Assembly: GCA_002914805.1 (NCBI GenBank)
Contig: JXTB01000109.1
Span: 886,189 to 950,188 of the forward strand
Origin: Parasponia andersonii
Lineage: Eukaryota; Streptophyta; Magnoliopsida; Rosales; Cannabaceae
Reading direction: 5' to 3'
Length of the DNA stretch: 64,000 bases
Part shown: in pieces, positions 50,133 through 62,800 of the stretch
Position numbering within the stretch: position 1 is the first letter of the stretch
How the letters are laid out: each line of letters opens with the position of its first letter
Made by a program: the position numbers and the translations under genes
The notes under the pieces: generated by a model
Told to the model about the DNA's origin: nothing
The model's database searches: none
The model's input: only the letters and a program-made list of their open reading frames with translations

Positions 50133-53059
50133 ATGGCGTCGCAGGAGCACCTGGAGAAGATGCAGCTTCGCCAGAACTATCGAAACCTCTGGCACACTGA
50201 TCTCATGAGCACTATTCAGGCCGATACTCCATGTACTGTAGCTTTTTTTTTTTTTCTCTCTCTCTCTCTCTCTAGAATTGGCGTGTTAATCTTTGTATCT
50301 ATATGTGTATTTTTAGCTAATTATCTGTAAAACAATGTGTTTTTTCTTTTGCAGATTGCTGCTTTGCGTTCTTTTGGTGAGTTTTCTAGATCTATATGAA
50401 GATTTTTTTTTTGCGATTCAAGATCTGATCAGTAATCTGTTGACTTCCTGTCAAGGACGTTGACTTTAATTTTTTTCAACCCTTTTTATGGTGGAAAAGA
50501 TGATGTAAGTCGGTGATTTTGTCGCATTAAGTTTCGGTTCCTTATCATGTTATTTTATTTTTTAATTATGTTTATTAGTAATGAGCTTTTCTTAGTTTGT
50601 GTTTTTGTTAATTTTGTGGGATTTCTTTGCTGAGATTATTATTTGCGTGGATTGAGTAGAATGTGGGAGCTATGAAATGATTTGGCATTGTGTTAGAATG
50701 GAATTTTATGAAATTAATTTGCAGTTGCAATGAATGACTGTTAAACTACTCAATTCTTTAAACCTTAGTAGAGATCTGAGTTTCGATTCTTCGTGGAGAC
50801 ATAGGCCTAAGTAGCAATATGCAAGAGATTTTTTTTTTTTTTTTTTTTGGGTCTCCCTTCCTTTCAACGGAAGGCCCAATACAAAAAAACTAAATAAAAA
50901 AAAGAAATTGTGAAGTGATGAGCTTCTCTAAAACCCTTTTAGCCCCTGAACCCAATGTATAAAATTAGGTCATTGATAAATACAGAGCAACTGCAGCAGG
51001 ACTTGATGTTCCATGCTTCACAATCTCATCTATAAGTGATAGTAGAATAGAGTTTATGATCACACATCATCTTTTAGTTTAAAATTAGTTGTTAGGCTAA
51101 ATAATAAGATTGTACCTCTAGAGTCTGGTTTTGTTAGTATTGCAGATTAGTGATGAATCTTATTCTTTACAAGTGTGTATAGGTTGCTTCAGTTTAGATT
51201 TTTGTTCTTGCTGGTTAGATATCTTTGATTGTATTGTCTTTGCTTAAAATAATTAATTTTTTCATTTCGCTTAACATAGCTTGGAAGCATCAGTACTTGA
51301 AATATTTTGGGCCTTCTTGAACTTTTAGATCGGATTTTCTTCTGGGATTGTGCTTACTTCTGTAAAATGCTTTGGGTTTTTCTGCCCTTGGAGGAACATG
51401 TCGACCGGTTATTGAACATACCCTTAATTTGTACTTTGATTGACCACTGTCGTGCATTTTGAGAATGTTCCATGGGGCATAGTTAATTAATACATAGGTA
51501 TATAGATATACTGTTGATTTCTATAACTGGCAAGGGTTTTAATTGTGTGATACATATGCAAACTATTTGGTCCGGATAGACTTTTCCTTCACTTGTGATT
51601 CATCTAATGTACTTTATGTTTCACTCTAGTGCACCTTGTGCATCATACTTGCTGAGGAAACGAGCTCTGTACAATGACATGTCAAGGTAATTGATAAATT
51701 TTTGCATATCTCAAACTCTGCTTTCTACTGATGTGACCTGGCATGATTGTTTTATTCCCTTGTTTTGTTGTAGATACGTGTGCTGTGCTGGTTATATGCC
51801 TTGTAGTGGAAGGTGTGGAGAAAGTAAATGCCCAGAATTTTGCCTAGCAACTGAGGTAAATAATAGTGTTATACAGTTTTGGCAGTCCATGTGGTTTAAG
51901 CTTTGTCTCTGTTTAACATACTCTTGCCTTTTTTTTTTGGGGGGGGGGGGTGGAGTTAAACTTATTTTTATAATATCAAACTTAAAAATGCAACTAAGTT
52001 TTGGTTTATGTTCTCTCTCTGAGTGTCATCTTAGATCCTTTTTAAGCTATTAATATAGCTGAAATCTTAAGTCTTGACTGATGCAAAAAACATGTGGTTG
52101 ACCCAAAAAGAAAACCTGAAAATAATGTCTCTGGTTATTTTATCTTTCCTTTAATAGGTGAATTATCAATTCTAGGGAAGCTTCGTATGTCATTATTTCA
52201 GTAGCTATTCTTTGTTCATTTATTACTGTGTCTTTCGATCTTCCAGGTTTTTCTATGTTTTGGAAATTCAGTGGCCTCGACACGCTTCTTGTTGCAAGAC
52301 GAATTCAACATACAAACTACACAATGTGATAATTGCATCATTGTATGCTTTCTCTTGAAAATTCGCAAACATGCTAATTCTCCATTGTGTATTTGAAAAA
52401 AGCAATTCAAAGTAATACCATTAATCACATTTCCTGCTGTTTTCAGGGTTTCATGTTCTGCCTACAACAAATTGCTTGCATTTTCTCCATAGTTGCAATG
52501 ATTGTTGGAAGTGAGGAAATTCAACAGGCCTCTCAATTGTTGTCTTGTTTGGCTGACATGGTGTATTGCACGTAAGATTTTCCCTTTTCTTTTTGCTTTG
52601 AAACTTCATAGCCTAGCTGGGTTTTAAACTAACTGGTTTCATCATTGATTTGCCTTGGTAGGGTGTGTGCATGTATGCAGGTACGATGAGTATTCCCACT
52701 TTGGTATTCATTTATTTATTTGACTTTTCAAGTCTGGCAAATGTAGAACCAAATAAATTTCTAAATCAAAGACCTCTTTAGAATTAGTTGCCTTTGGTTA
52801 TTTTCAGACACAACACAAAGTTGAAATGGACAAAAGAGATGGAAAGTTTGGACCTCAGCCAATGGCAGTTCCCCCTGTTCAGCAGATGTCTCGAATCGAT
52901 CAGCCAATTCCTCCCTCAGTTGGATATCCGCCCCAAACAGCTTATGGACAACCCTATGGTTACCCTCCTGCTCCACAGGCTCAAGGCTATCCAGCTCCCA
53001 GTTATCCTCCGGCTCAATATCCTCCCCCTGGTTATCCACCTTCTGGCTATTCTAGGTGA
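50133..53059 (+). CDS. PLAC8-family cysteine-rich protein, 8 exons, 250 aa
   Basis: Exons: 50133-50232 (ATG 50133), 50355-50376 (22 nt), 51630-51686, 51774-51855, 52247-52342, 52447-52571, 52662-52680 (19 nt), 52808-53059 (TGA). All junctions are GT/AG and the phases close to 753 nt. The protein starts MASQEHLEKMQLRQNYRNLW and has a Cys-rich PLAC8 core (about 35-165) with CCFAFF, CAPCASYLLRKRALYNDM, CSGRCGESKCPEFCL, TTQCDNCIIGFMFCLQQ and MVYCTVCACMQTQHK. A Pro/Gly/Tyr/Gln-rich tail with repeated GYPP/SYPP units ends GYSR. Plant relatives include uncharacterised Arabidopsis PLAC8 proteins such as At5g05350. PLAC8 proteins sit at membranes and have been tied to organ size and metal transport (CNR, PCR), but this Pro-rich subgroup has no settled role. 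The leader is GAG/GAA-rich (50079-50109). Intron 2 contains a retroposed-looking poly(T) insertion. Confidence 0.93.
50829..51130 (-). mobile_element. Possible retroposed sequence with poly(A) tail in PLAC8 intron 2
   Basis: A T-run at 50829-50849 followed by GGGTCTCCCTTCCTTTCAAC reads on the minus strand as a 3' end (GTTGAAAGGAAGGGAGACCC) with a poly(A) tail, much like the LINE 3' end at 32757. The upstream limit and a target duplication were not identified, so the extent is a guess. Confidence 0.35.
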
Positions 53060-54489
53060 TGTCTTAACCACGTTACATTCTGATTCGGTATATTGAGAGG
53101 GTCTTTCATCACTTGGAAATATTTTGGTTTGCAAGTAGGTAATTACTGTGAAGTTTCAATGCGTATGGAACCTGACATTTACTGCAGCTTGGCGCTTCCT
53201 AGATGTTACTATGCTTGGGGATTGAAATTGTGTTCAGCTCGGTTTTATCTTTGATTAAACTAAAACAAAAATCTAGGTACTTGTTTTGTCGGTAATTGTT
53301 TTCATTTTATGTGATTTGCGTGGATTTAACGCAAAAATCTACGTTTTGCATGTTTAAGACATTTTTATAATGGTCTTTTTGGGTTTGTGAATGTGATTTG
53401 TTGCCCGTGGTGGGAAGAAAATAGGGGACCGTCCTCCCAAAACAAAAGCATTATAAATGTTCCTAAGCCATTTTCTGAAACTCGACCACAATGTCTCTTT
53501 TGGGATAAATAATAATTGCAAATAGAAAACAATATCGGATCAATGTCTTTAGTTGTTTCAATGCTTTGCCTAAAGGACTGTACCACTTGGAGAAAGAACC
53601 AAGGTGAAGTAGTACTATGAATAAAGATCAATGAATTGCAAATTTAAATCAAACTGGAAATCACATTGGTACGCTATGGTTTGTGTCTAATTTATGGTCA
53701 TAAAGTAAATGAATGGCATTTCCACCATCTAGATATGTCATGGTTTAAATTAAAAAGTTAACCCAGTTTCAATGAAATGATACATTATTAAACGAAAATT
53801 TAGTGGTGAAAGTATAATTGTAGGCAAATTTGACTAGTCAAAGGGTTATCTATAATTTTTTTTTTTTTTCCTTTTTGTGTTTGCTTATATATTACTTTTA
53901 TTCGGAGAATGCTTATTCTATAAATATATGTATTCCACTCTCTTTTACACATTCTTTTGCACTCCCTCGATCTCCGACACATCAATCTCTGACACATAAA
54001 TTAAGAGAAGTCTAATTTACAAATTTAACTTCTACGAAGATTCATCCAAAATCTAATTTGGGTGGTCCAGCTAGAAAGTCATTTATGCATAGTAAGAAAA
54101 TAAATCTAGACTTGGTCGTGGATACGGATCACAGCTCTTCCCTACAAAAGGCCTTGTTCATGAAATACTTTTGCGTTCTCTCTGCCATGCTCCTACCTTT
54201 TTCTTTTTCCCAATACACAATACCTTACACACCGGACCAATTATTAATGATGATTTTTAGTGGAATTCATGTGGTCCACACTATAACTTGATTTAGACCA
54301 TTACAGTCTACTTCAATCGCATATGTGGCTCCACACTCATAAATATTTCGAAGTGGGACTGTAGAAGTTGTTGCATTTTACATCAATCGGGTACATCATT
54401 AATACCTAAATCCGCTTGTGCCCTTGTTATCTTAAGAGCTCAAAGTTCGTGCCTTTTTTTTTTTTATCCACCTCTTGTTTACATTATAA
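53060..54489. other. Intergenic, nothing recognised beyond the PLAC8 3' UTR
   Basis: The first few hundred bases are probably the PLAC8 3' UTR. The rest is AT-rich with a poly(T) run at 53858-53871 and no coding or structural signature I can support. Confidence 0.5.
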
Positions 54490-54705
54490 TTTAGAACTTA
54501 TTACCACTGTGCTAACAATAGCAGGTAATGTATTCACTTCATCGACTAAGAAATCTCGGGTTCGAGTCCATCGCTATAGTGATGGAGCTTTATAATCAAT
54601 TTACTTCGAGAAAAATCCATTAATCGACTAAAGTGTACGTCATTCATAATTTTATTTTTCAGCAAAATAGTACCTTAAAAAAAAAAAGCACCCTTAAGAA
54701 CTTAT
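54490..54705 (+). mobile_element. tRNA-derived SINE with 12-bp target-site duplication
   Basis: TTTAGAACTTAT (54490-54501) and TTAAGAACTTAT (54694-54705) flank a ~190-bp body with one mismatch. Inside is a perfect pol III B box GGTTCGAGTCC (54559-54569), preceded by a tRNA-like ATAGCAGGTAATG, and an A-run at 54676-54687 close to the 3' end. This is the SINE layout on the plus strand. The A box is shortened. It is not an intact tRNA gene: no acceptor stem can be paired. Confidence 0.78.
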
Positions 54706-56307
54706 CCGCAAAATGAGGTGAAAAAATAAAACCTTCTCAGCTTTGCATATAGAACTGATCAAATCAAATTGAAAATCCACCAACACACACAAGTTTTCAA
54801 CCCACAAATCCAACAACGTAGCTAACAGCCTAACACGAGAAAATCCAATTGGCGATGCATCAAAATTTTGAGTCGAAATGGGAGTTACGTCTAAATCTTG
54901 GACTGCCTTTGACGACATGGTTCAGTTCCGTGTCCCTCTTACCCTTCTCCCAAACTAGATAGAAGTAAAACCCCAAATAAAACTTTCAAAAGGAGTCAAG
55001 GCTCAAGAGGAGTGCCATGCCCACGTGAGACTTATCCCAATGAACGGTTAAGATCTCTCAAAAAGTTTGGCAGTGGCATTTTAAACAACGTCGTTTTCTA
55101 CTTTCTAGAATCTTAACCCATTTTAGCCTCCTAAATGCCAAGGAAACTGTCAAGAAGTTTGACCCTTTTATCATCATCTCTATCTGGTTTTTCAACATCA
55201 TCTCAACTACTCAATTACGTTTTCTTATAGCGTTACTCATATTCTAAAAAAGAACGCTGAAACTTAAAACAGATACTACTAGACATCCCCTAGATATAAT
55301 AGATAGATTCATCTTTCTTTCTTATGATGTAGCATGTAAGGCCAGTTAGAAAATAGCTATATGCTTGGGTTTCCAGGCATAAAATTCAACGTATAATAAA
55401 GGGTCCGTAAACGATACGTCTGAAAACGGTGAAAATGGTCTTCTCTTCTAGAAAGAATTGAATAAGTATATTTTTTCTCTTTTCATTAAGACAAAATGAG
55501 CAATTAATAAAGAGAGTAGAAATAGACTAATAGGATGGGATGGGCAAAACAGTGCCAATTTTTCTAACAATTTCGTTGGAAGTGGGTATAGCATCAGAGT
55601 CTGTGGGGCTCACACTCGAGCAAAAAACAATACCCAAAAAAGGAAAAAGAAAAAAGCAAAACAAATAATAAGATAAATCCTTTATATATAGTATTCTGTG
55701 ACATACGCTTGAATTTATAGCATTTAGGTATTTATCTATGAAATATGATAGAATGAAAGGTTTGGTAGCTATTTATTGTTATTTATGAAATAGCACGTAC
55801 TTGGAGAATCCTTGACGTGTAGCCCTTTTGTTCACAATTGGACAAACGGTGCTATTTTTCGCTTGACGCGTCCGTCTGTCTATCTTCTATATGCTATTAG
55901 CAATCATAATACATTGGTATTCTTTACGCGCAAGGGCCTTTACTTGTTCATATTTAATCAAGATCTTCTTCTTATTATTTTCTTTCTTTTCTTTTAAAAA
56001 AAGAAAATTTTAAAAGCCTCCTACTGATATTCTCATAAAATTAAGCTTGCAATCATCTCAATACTTTAGTTTATATATAATGATAACAATAATACTATTA
56101 GTAGTATTATAATTACGGATTTTTTTTTTCTTTTATGTATGTGTGAATTGCCTTTAATCGATAAAGCAAACTTTATCATGAACAAATTTAATTAAATTAT
56201 CCAACAAAATGTTTTTCATCACGGCCAAAATATAACCAAATGTCAATAAATTACTACTGAATTAGCTAGTTGGCAAATATGAGAATTAATTCTCATTAAT
56301 GAGAATA
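54706..56307. other. Intergenic, nothing recognised
   Basis: AT-rich sequence without family-like frames. The open frame around 54694-54918 (minus) is short, overlaps the SINE tail and has no recognisable motif. Confidence 0.5.
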
Positions 56308-56973
56308 GGGGCTATATTTGCACCCTTGCTCATAATCAAGCACACCCCTTTTTCTTAAAATTTTATTTAAAATATAAATATACCCTTAAATTTAGAGCTT
56401 GTTTGGCTTACATGGTACACCATATCCGGTACCTAATTTTTCTGCAAAATTGATCACATATAGAAATTGAAGATCCGAGTAATAAAACACCAATAATATG
56501 ATGACAGTTCTCTCAACAAGCAACCAATTTAGAAATATACAACTCAATTTTTTTTCTCCACTAGAATAGGATTGTGATTTGAATATTTATTTGGACCTCT
56601 TTTTCAAATAAATAATTAAATAAAAAGATTAGTAGGTAAATGTAGATCTTTCTATGTGTAGCATCATTTCTTTGGTTCATCAACTTTGATTCTCAAGTTA
56701 ATTCTCAAGACTAAAGTTGCAAACCCAAAATCCTAAGAATTGAGAGGTTAAAAGGAAGGTTAACTAAGGAAACAATAATAATAGACAAAAGAAATCAAAG
56801 GAAAGATGAGTGTAGAGGGATGGCTGAAAAAAAAGTTAAACGGAGTGGAGAGGATGGCTTTTGGATGATGGGGTACATATGAAAAATTCTCATCGTCTTT
56901 TAAACTGTGTTATTTAGTCAATTTAATTGTATAAGAGGTGCTTTTATGTTTAGGAGGATGCTAATATAGCCCC
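56308..56973. mobile_element. TIR element, about 0.67 kb, non-coding
   Basis: The left end GGGGCTATATTTGCACCCTT and the right end read on the minus strand (GGGGCTATATTAGCATCCTC) are inverted repeats, with further agreement (AAGCACACC / AAAGCACCTC) inside. The interior is AT-rich. No transposase and no clear target duplication were found. Confidence 0.6.
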
Positions 56974-58730
56974 TCATACGAGGATAGTATTTAAAACTAA
57001 AATATTGATAGTGTTTTTATTCTAATTAGGATGAATAATTCTGGTTTACCTATTAATTAAATTTTTAACAATTGACATGTCACTTTGATGATCTAAAATA
57101 GTAGAATAAAAAGTGAGATCCTTGTTATTCTAATTAACAGTGCTTCTGGAGATAAAATTATCACGTAGCAAATGGAAAATGAACTGAGTTTCTCATATAT
57201 CTAAAACATACAAACATTATATATTTAACTGTGAACTAGGAATCTAGGATAAACTTATCAGCCCTAATATATAAAACTTTGGAGATGTAAATAGACACAT
57301 AATTTCCTTAATAGTAAGATCTTTCCTCCCTTGCGGTGCATTGGTGTTTTAAAACAATCTAAATCATGTTCCTCTCATGAAAAAAAAAAAAAAATGTCTA
57401 TTCTTTTGTTTAGCTTAACTTAAGCTGAAAGAAAAAAATCTAAAGCAACTTGAGGTTGAACATTCAATTAGGATTCAGTTATTCATAATACGAAAAATTA
57501 AATGATAGTAATCTGGCAAGATTTTCCTAGAAATTAAAAAATAAAATTAAGATTTAAACTAATCTTTTTTTTTTAGACGAATTGTGAATAACTTATGGCA
57601 TCTATATAAGACTTTTTTTTTTAATAAAAAAAAAAGAAGTGAATTCATGATAAATTTATTGCAGACGGCGAATTTTATATAATTAGTAGCAGAGAATATT
57701 CAAGAAATTTTCTTTTGAGGAAATAAAATTTTAAAAAAAAAGGGGGAAAAAAGCGCATGGACCACATTACTCCATTGCTTTCAATTGGAGGTTGGCCCAT
57801 GTACTCTAATTTTCAAGATGAGTTTCTTTTGATTTCATTGCTCTCTCAATTATCTACTCCTAAAAGAAAAAGAACGTGAAAAAATTAAAAGAAAACAAAT
57901 TAATGAACTTTGCTACATTAAAAGAGAAAAACAGATTCCCAAAAACAAAAGGAAAAAATGATACCCGGAAACCCGGATGATTTCCTGTTAATGCAAGAAA
58001 AAACTTTGATGATATCATCACATAAATGTACTCATTGTTTAATTATGAGATCCCAATAAGCCGGCAACATCATTGCCAACTACACCAGCAGCAAAATCTT
58101 CATAACTGAATCATTAACTTGGTATTCTTCTCTTTTCTTTTCTTTTTCCCCTTTTTATTTTTATTTTCTGTACTAAAAGAGAGAAAATTTTTGTAAATTA
58201 GAAAATACAAATAAAATTTAATCTAGTTCTTTATGAGTTAATTCTTGTACATTTATGTTCAAGTTGATTAGAACCAAGCTAAGGCCACAATTGACCATGT
58301 CACAAAAGAGAATCCTTTCCCTAGATAAAGCCAAAACCAATGTTTCAGTATTTTGCATACAAGAGAAAACACCAAAAGTGTGATCAATCTATCAATATAG
58401 CGAATAAGCCAAAAAAAAAAAGCAACAAAAACTCAAAGTTCAGGTCAATAAGAAATAATCTCTAAGAAGAAAGATACAACATTTTTATTTATTTATTTCA
58501 TTTTTGGGGAAGTAAATTCATTAATAATTTCTCAAACTGTACAAACGTCATCACAATCTTGTTCCGTTACCGGAATCAAATTTCCCTTTTTCTTTTTCTT
58601 TTTCCTTCCTATATTTACACCCAAATTTCCCAAAAACCCAATCTAACCAAAAAAAAAATACAAAAAAAAAGGTAAAAAAGAAAAGAAAACGAAAGAAAAT
58701 ATATCATTTTTTAATCTAAATCTAAAAGAG
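56974..58730. other. Intergenic and RING-H2 gene 3' side
   Basis: AT-rich DNA with A/T runs. A 29-bp segment beginning CTTTTGATTTCATTGCTCTC (about 57827) recurs at about 59801. The last 100-200 bp are probably the 3' UTR of the RING-H2 gene. Nothing else is recognised. Confidence 0.5.
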
Positions 58731-59243
58731 CTACAAACCAGTAATTTGAGAATACTCAGAGTAGAAGTCAGGAATCCCAGAAGCTGCCCAAAGCCTCTCA
58801 TTAAGGGTACCTTGAATATCGTCCCTTAAGAACGGTGTCCTACACAAAGGGCAGGTCTTTTGGTCATAACCCATCCAACGGTCGAGACACCCTTTATGGA
58901 ATATATGGCAACAATTTGTGAGCCGTCGGATCTCATCATCACCCTCAAACTCGTACAAACAGACCGCACAGCTCTCGGGCGGGTCGACCAGCTCCAAAAA
59001 CTTCACAACGGGTAAGCTCTCCCGGATCAGAAAGGCCGATACGGAATGGAATTCGGGTATTCGGGTGGGAGGGTCAGGATACCAGCTCGAAACGCCATTA
59101 ATGTCCGGCGATTCGATGAAATCTTGAAGTCCCAGATAGCTAAAAAGGATCGAAATGAACTTTCTGATGAAACCCAGAAAGGAAAGTGTGTGGATGAACA
59201 GTTTTGGTACGAAGAGCTCTGTATAGCCCACTGGAAACCCCAT
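58731..59243 (-). CDS. RING-H2 E3 ubiquitin ligase, BRH1/RHA1-like, single exon, 170 aa
   Basis: An intact intronless frame from ATG 59243 to a stop at 58731. It starts MGFPVGYTELFVPKLFIHTL with a hydrophobic N-terminal segment (about 10-38, likely membrane anchor), has a linker, then a RING-H2 domain at residues 92-134: C92-x2-C95, C111-x-H113-x2-H116-x2-C119, C131-x2-C134 (CAVC, CCHIFHKGC, CPLC) with the E2-contact Trp in DRWM. The tail is short. Length and start match Arabidopsis BRH1 (brassinosteroid-responsive RING-H2, 170 aa) and its RHA1 relatives. Such proteins transfer ubiquitin from an E2 to substrates; the Arabidopsis gene is repressed by brassinosteroid. Orthology is probable but not proven. 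A TATA box lies about 140 bp upstream. Confidence 0.94.
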   Translation of the reverse strand: MGFPVGYTELFVPKLFIHTLSFLGFIRKFISILFSYLGLQDFIESPDINGVSSWYPDPPTRIPEFHSVSAFLIRESLPVVKFLELVDPPESCAVCLYEFEGDDEIRRLTNCCHIFHKGCLDRWMGYDQKTCPLCRTPFLRDDIQGTLNERLWAASGIPDFYSEYSQITGL

Positions 59244-59384
59244 TAGAAAAAAATTTTAAAAAAAATTAAAGGTTTGAGCTTTTGGGTGTAGTGAGTACTT
59301 TTTTTTTTTTTTTGGTGTGTATTTAAAAAAAAAAATCGTTGAATGAATGAACGAGATAGGAAATGGAGTGGGAGTTGAGAATGC

Positions 59385-59393
59385 TTTATATAG
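59385..59393 (-). promoter_or_regulatory. TATA box of the RING-H2 gene
   Basis: On the minus strand the sequence is CTATATAAA, a canonical plant TATA box, 142 bp upstream of the start codon. This gives a short leader of roughly 110 bp. Confidence 0.7.
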
Positions 59394-59766
59394 GGAGAGT
59401 CTGGAGCTATGGCTATAATGTCCTTAATGGGCTTTGAGCTTTTAGTGGACCGGACAGCCACATAGGACATAAATAATTGAGATATTGATTTTTTTTTTTG
59501 ACTAGTTTTTGATTTTACTGCTGTCAACTTCACATGGGTTTAATTTATTTGTTATTTTTATTACTACATATGTGGTAATTTATTTATTTATGTTTATGTG
59601 GTTCTCAATTGGGTAGAAAAACATGGAATATGGCTGGCATTAAATGCTCTGAGTGATAAGTAATTAATGAGTTACTACAAACTACTCTAATTTTTTATAG
59701 GGCACTTGTTTAGTTGGCATTTGTACTTACATTTTTTTTTTATTGGTTTTCCTTTTTATGGTGTAC

Positions 59767-59892
59767 AGGTGGGATTTTACCTTACATCTTGCCACGATAT
59801 CTTTTGATTTCATTGCTCTCTCAATTATCGCTAAGATTTCAGAATTTTGATAAAGGTGGGATTTTACCTTACATCTTGCCACGAAATCTTTA
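59767..59892. repeat. Direct repeat pair, about 37 bp, 88 bp apart
   Basis: GGTGGGATTTTACCTTACAT then CTTGCCACGATATCTTT starts at about 59768, and the same with CGAAATCTTT starts at about 59856 (one or two mismatches). The spacer holds the 29-bp segment also found at 57827. Confidence 0.88.
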
Positions 59893-59896
59893 CTAG

Positions 59897-62800
59897 CTAA
59901 AGCTGTATCTAATATCTTTAACCAATGCACAGTTGATATAACTTAATTAGTACGTTGAAAATTCAGTCAAGTTCCAAAGTTGATTGAACAAGACATGTAT
60001 TGTTATTCCCAGAGAAAAGGTATCCTGATTGAGAAGTTGATTTTATTTTCTTGTTCCTCCCAAATGCAAGATCCAATTGTTTTTTTTTTTTTTAAGAGAC
60101 TTTTGAGTGCTGATAGGAGTTATCTTATTATTATTTCTTTAATGAAGTGCAATATTAAGAATTAGATTACTTGGAAAAATCTCCATTTGATTAGAAAGTG
60201 ACAATATCAAGGCATATGCATACATAATAATATTCTCACGCTCATAGAAATACTAACAAAAGACCAGCTTGCATTGTACTAAGAGCAAACCATCAAATTA
60301 TTATATAATCTGTATGATTATTATTTTTATGATAATGCCATTCAAAATATGGCTCAAAAATTAATCTTGCGATTTGAATAAGGCCTTTCATCAAACGATT
60401 ATTTGTCGGCAAGAACAGCTGATCACTTAAAATAATATAATTGAGAATGTAAACCACTTGATTTGTTGGTGGCTAAATTATCAGAGACACTCATTGTTTT
60501 ATTTGCATTTTGTTCATCATATTTGTTGGTCCACAGATAATGGCTTTGAAAATGAAGTTAGGGATAGTTTAGCTCTTGATTGCTTAATTGATTAGATTAA
60601 CGCATCACACAAGGGTCACGAATTCCCCCCGCACCCCCCCCAAAAAAAAAAATACAAGGATCACAAGTTTTATTAGCCATATAATTTGAAGAAACAACAA
60701 TATAATGGACCCACCACGAAAAAAAGAACAAAGAAAAAGAGTGGGAGGACAATAACTATTTAGCCATGGGAAGTTAGTAAACGAGAATCATCTCAAGTAG
60801 GTAAATATGATAGCTAAAAAACCTCTCTTCAAAAACAAAAAGGCTAAAAAACCCTTTTGAATAGTCATATTTTGATTTTGATTGGAATATATCAAATGTG
60901 AAATGACTTATATTTTTCAAAGTTTAATTATGTAAAGTGTTATGTTGAGAAAAATGCACGTTGCATTTCTTACCTAAAAGGAAAAACAGAAAAAAAAAAA
61001 AGTTACTTAAGATTTGCTTTTTCTTTTTTGATGTTTTTTTTTTATTCTTTTTCAGATCACGGTAGGGTAAAATCAAATCTTCAATCGTACATGTGGGGCA
61101 CCCGCACTACCATTACAGGTACTAAATCATGTTGCTTCATGTCTTTTACTTGGTTTAACAAAAGGATTATTATCTTAACCCTCTTTCTTTAACGTAAAAA
61201 TAGGAAAAATTATAATTACATTCCTTACGTTAACACATTCAAAATTAAATTCCAAGGAAATTGCACATACACCTCTTTTACTAGACAAGTTACACTAAAA
61301 CTTTAACTTTGACCTTTAAATTTTCATTTAATTATCAATTATTGCTATCAACCGGATAATTAATTGTTTGAATTAATTAAAAATATTAATACAACTACGT
61401 GGTGAATTTTTTTTGGGGTACAGTTTTCAAAAATATTTTAGCCATCAGGTGTGTCACTATAGTTATTTTTGGTTAAGGCGTGTTATAGAATTCTGAAGTA
61501 ATTAAAACAAGAAATATCATTAAAATTTTTGTTGTGTATAGAGAATAAAAATTCATGCCTTTTTAAGCAAAAAAAAAATAGAGAAGGGAAAAAATGTAGC
61601 CCTTATGTCTTTTTTTTCTTTCATTAATTGCAATTTTAATAAGAACCGGATTTTTTTTTTATGAAAATAATATAACCAAATATTTTATTTCCATCTCTCA
61701 TGTACATCTTGAATCTTGATAAGGACGTGAATTACTTCAAACATCCAACATCTAGAAGAAAAAAAATATAATAATAAAGAAAAACAAAGTCTAGGAACTT
61801 CTCTGATCGTAATCTCGTGGTACACATGCAGTGAGTGAGCAGTCTTTGTCTGAGTGTTTAAAGTACAAATATTTACATATTTACTTTAAGCCAGGCCGCT
61901 TCTTTACATTCATAAGTAATTCTATTTAAACACAAGCTCTCGGAGATATCTTAACAAAACTACATCAATGTTTACGTGGATGCAATATTAACAGTCATAT
62001 ATCATTTCAAACTCAACCAAGTTATTGTTGTTGAATGCATTTAGTTTATTTTTTGTTTATTTTTTTTAACAAATAATTAAAACATTCTCATGGGACTTGT
62101 CATTATAGCACATCACAATATTAGGTAGTATAGTATTGTCAAGAGGAACAAAATGTTTTACTTTTGTCATATATACTATATATAGTAGACCTTTGGACAT
62201 AGGGGTGATTTATCTAGATTCTTGAACAAGTGTGAATGTGTAAGTGAGAAAGAGGGCAAGGGAGTTGGACAATGAGAGTGACAAAAGAGTGGTGAACCCT
62301 GGCCAACCAGCCTAGGGGGATGGGACGTGGCAAATTATGTGTGAGACCAAAGTGGTGAGGGTTGAGGTGACGGGTAGGGGGCATATATCCGCATATGTAG
62401 AGGTGCGCACCCAATGACTCCTAAATCAGCCAAAAATTGGGTCTGACAACTGTGTCTTATGCAGCCAAGACACTCTCTGGCCCATCCAATAAGGCACCCC
62501 ACACCCCCCGACCGCCGGCCACCACTCTTTGCTTCCTTCTTTTGTCTCTTTCTTTGTCCTTCCCCAATCAATCCCCATTTCGGCCATTTCACATTTCACA
62601 GAACTTCACTTTTGTGTTAAGAAGAATATATATTAAAAAAAGAAAAGGAGAATGGTATGTAATTCAAATTTTGAATTACTAGATGGTGTAATTAGTAATT
62701 AGACTAAATGAGCGACACCTCGTTTGTGTGCTATATATAGCTCACTTGCAACAAAAATATTCTCACTTTTGTCAGTTAATAATATAAGACTTATTACTAC

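Noticed and set aside
53365-53631. 88-codon minus-strand frame near the PLAC8 3' UTR
   Set aside because: No family resemblance and no splice or promoter context; likely chance.
54551-54575. tRNA gene suggested by GGTTCGAGTCC
   Set aside because: No acceptor stem or D-arm pairing; target duplications and an A-rich tail show a SINE.
60600-60665. Possible third SINE (GGGTCACGAATTCCCC near an A-run)
   Set aside because: The B-box match is poor and no flanking duplication was found.
62214-62682. Short frames in the GC-richer island
   Set aside because: No family resemblance, mutually overlapping on both strands, and no plausible promoter or splice structure.
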